64,000 nt of DNA from Inia geoffrensis. Taxonomy: Eukaryota > Chordata > Mammalia > Artiodactyla > Iniidae. Position 1 is the first letter of the stretch, and each line of letters opens with the position of its first letter. This document shows positions 63,145-64,000 of the stretch, piece by piece. The stretch spans positions 372,001-436,000 of the forward strand of contig JAZAQT010000673.1 in NCBI GenBank assembly GCA_036417435.1, written 5' to 3'. Below the pieces are notes generated by a model that was given only the letters and a program-made list of their open reading frames with translations, was not told the origin of the DNA and made no database searches. Both the position numbers and the translations under genes were made by a program.

Positions 63145-64000
63145 TTGGCCAAAAAGGGCGTATGCGTTTTTTCCTGAATATATTCAGGAAAAAAACGCAT
63201 ACGCCCTTTTTGGCCAAGTGCATCACTGTCGAACTGCTGCCTCTTTTCCTAGGCTTTCAGAGCAATTCTTATCAACCCCCTGATATCTGTTTTCTACAAT
63301 TCTGCGTCGCGTTCAAGTCCTCCTCACAGCCTTCCTTCAATAAATTTTTGGATGATAGGGGCCATTTGGAACTCTGCAGGATTGTGAGTTACAGTGCCAA
63401 AAATCTCCTTTTCTCAACTCGCTTTCTTGTGAGCTGACCGCAAACCCGAAGAATTGCTTCAGGCCCTAATCTCGTTCCGGCTTGGCACGCTGAGCCTTTG
63501 GTGAACTCTTCTTCCTGTAGGGAAATCAGAGTTCAATGTGCCCGTCCAAACACATCCAGTTAGCCGCTCATTGGTTCTCCTTATTCCTGATCATCTTCTA
63601 CAGAATTTGCAAACTGTGCGAAACAAGAGGTCAAAGGCACTGACTCTCCAAGTGGGGAGAATGTTAATATCGCCTCTGGAACGGCGAACTCGAAGCCCAG
63701 GGGACGAAAATGGCGATGAGTTTTAGAAACTTTGCCTGATCACTTCGTGGACCGTATTCTGGGTTTTCCATGCATATTTTAGCTGAAGGATAAATCCCTT
63801 AAACGTGGAGATTTGGGACCCGTGGAATGGGAACCATGCACCATTACCTCAAAGGGTCTGCATTCCCTCAGTAATAGCATCAGCCCCAAGTGTCCAGCCT
63901 TATCTCTCCCACAGCTGTGGATGTAGAGGTGGTAAATCCAAGATTGCACACAAGCCCTTAAGGGCTTATTTGAGAATTTCTCTCTATTTCACAGTCCTTG
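63145..64000 (+). repeat. Unit 34, type C, cut by window end
   Basis: 856 bases. Matches unit 31 at an offset of 5210 bp; the only difference I spotted is 'gataggggcc' here against 'gatacgggcc' near 58145. Confidence 0.95.

Larger units (their letters stand above)
5833..64000 (+). repeat. 1.74-kb satellite array, head-to-tail, open at right
   Basis: All units lie in the same orientation. Palindromes start at 6554, 7577, 9312, 11050, 12786, then every 1736 bp to 33618, then 35355 and every 1737 bp to 56199, then 57935, 59672, 61409 and 63145. The monomer has three parts: the 72-bp palindrome, a roughly 780-bp module of unknown origin, and about 870 bp related to antisense L1 3' end. One AATAAA per unit lies about 195 bases after the palindrome start. 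The length fits the common cetacean satellite known from whales; I could not compare sequences. No insertion, inversion or other element interrupts the array. It is probably constitutive heterochromatin. Confidence 0.97.
57310..64000 (+). repeat. Trimeric higher-order repeat, period 5210 bp
   Basis: About 57.31-58.79 kb recurs at 62.52-64.00 kb at an offset of 5210 bp (three units), with 'gatacgggcc' against 'gataggggcc' as the only difference I noticed. Just left of the block the two copies differ ('gcaaactcc' against 'gcagcctcc'). The second copy runs off the window. Confidence 0.85.

Noticed and set aside
5833..64000. CRISPR-like array because of regular spacing
   Set aside because: Period of 1.74 kb, vertebrate LINE and ERV neighbours, and no short repeat/unique spacer alternation; it is a satellite.

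Overview
The window is non-coding mammalian DNA with no intact protein-coding gene that I can support. Antisense LINE-1 3'-end sequence of the cetartiodactyl type (from memory of the family), a decayed class-I endogenous retrovirus and a long satellite array point to a whale, ruminant or related genome. The ~1.74-kb monomer fits the length of the 'common cetacean satellite' (about 1.74-1.76 kb in most whales, about 1.58 kb in delphinids), so a non-delphinid cetacean is my best guess. That is an inference from length and LINE type, not a database match.

Layout. 1-762: an isolated, strongly diverged satellite monomer fragment. 763-5094: mixed unique and interspersed sequence, with an antisense L1 scrap (about 876-1070), a minus-strand ERV reverse-transcriptase remnant (about 2870-3660) and a plus-strand CCAAT/TATA cluster (4228-4300). 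5095-5832: antisense L1 3' region cut off by the array edge. 5833-64000: one head-to-tail satellite array running off the right end of the window, with 34 copies of its central palindrome. From 7577 onward palindromes are spaced 1735-1738 bp apart, so no transposon has inserted in more than 56 kb.

Monomer anatomy, counted from the palindrome start: 1-72 is a (near-)perfect 72-bp palindrome with 36-bp arms and no loop; about 73-855 is a module I do not recognise; about 856-1736 is recognisable, diverged antisense L1 3'-end sequence. The array has a degenerate left edge (5833 to about 11050), a homogeneous 1736-bp subfamily A (to about 34.45 kb), an abrupt switch to a 1737-bp subfamily B, and a right part (from about 57.3 kb) where a third, intermediate type C recurs with a three-unit period. 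Local dimeric duplications (3472 and 3474 bp) show recent unequal exchange. Every unit has ORFs of 60-148 codons on both strands. They overlap each other, match the satellite period and are broken by single substitutions between subfamilies, so I do not annotate them as genes.

I found no new gene system. The most interesting signals are the palindrome with paired (compensatory) arm changes, the sharp A/B switch, the nested higher-order duplications and an A-type conversion tract inside a B unit.
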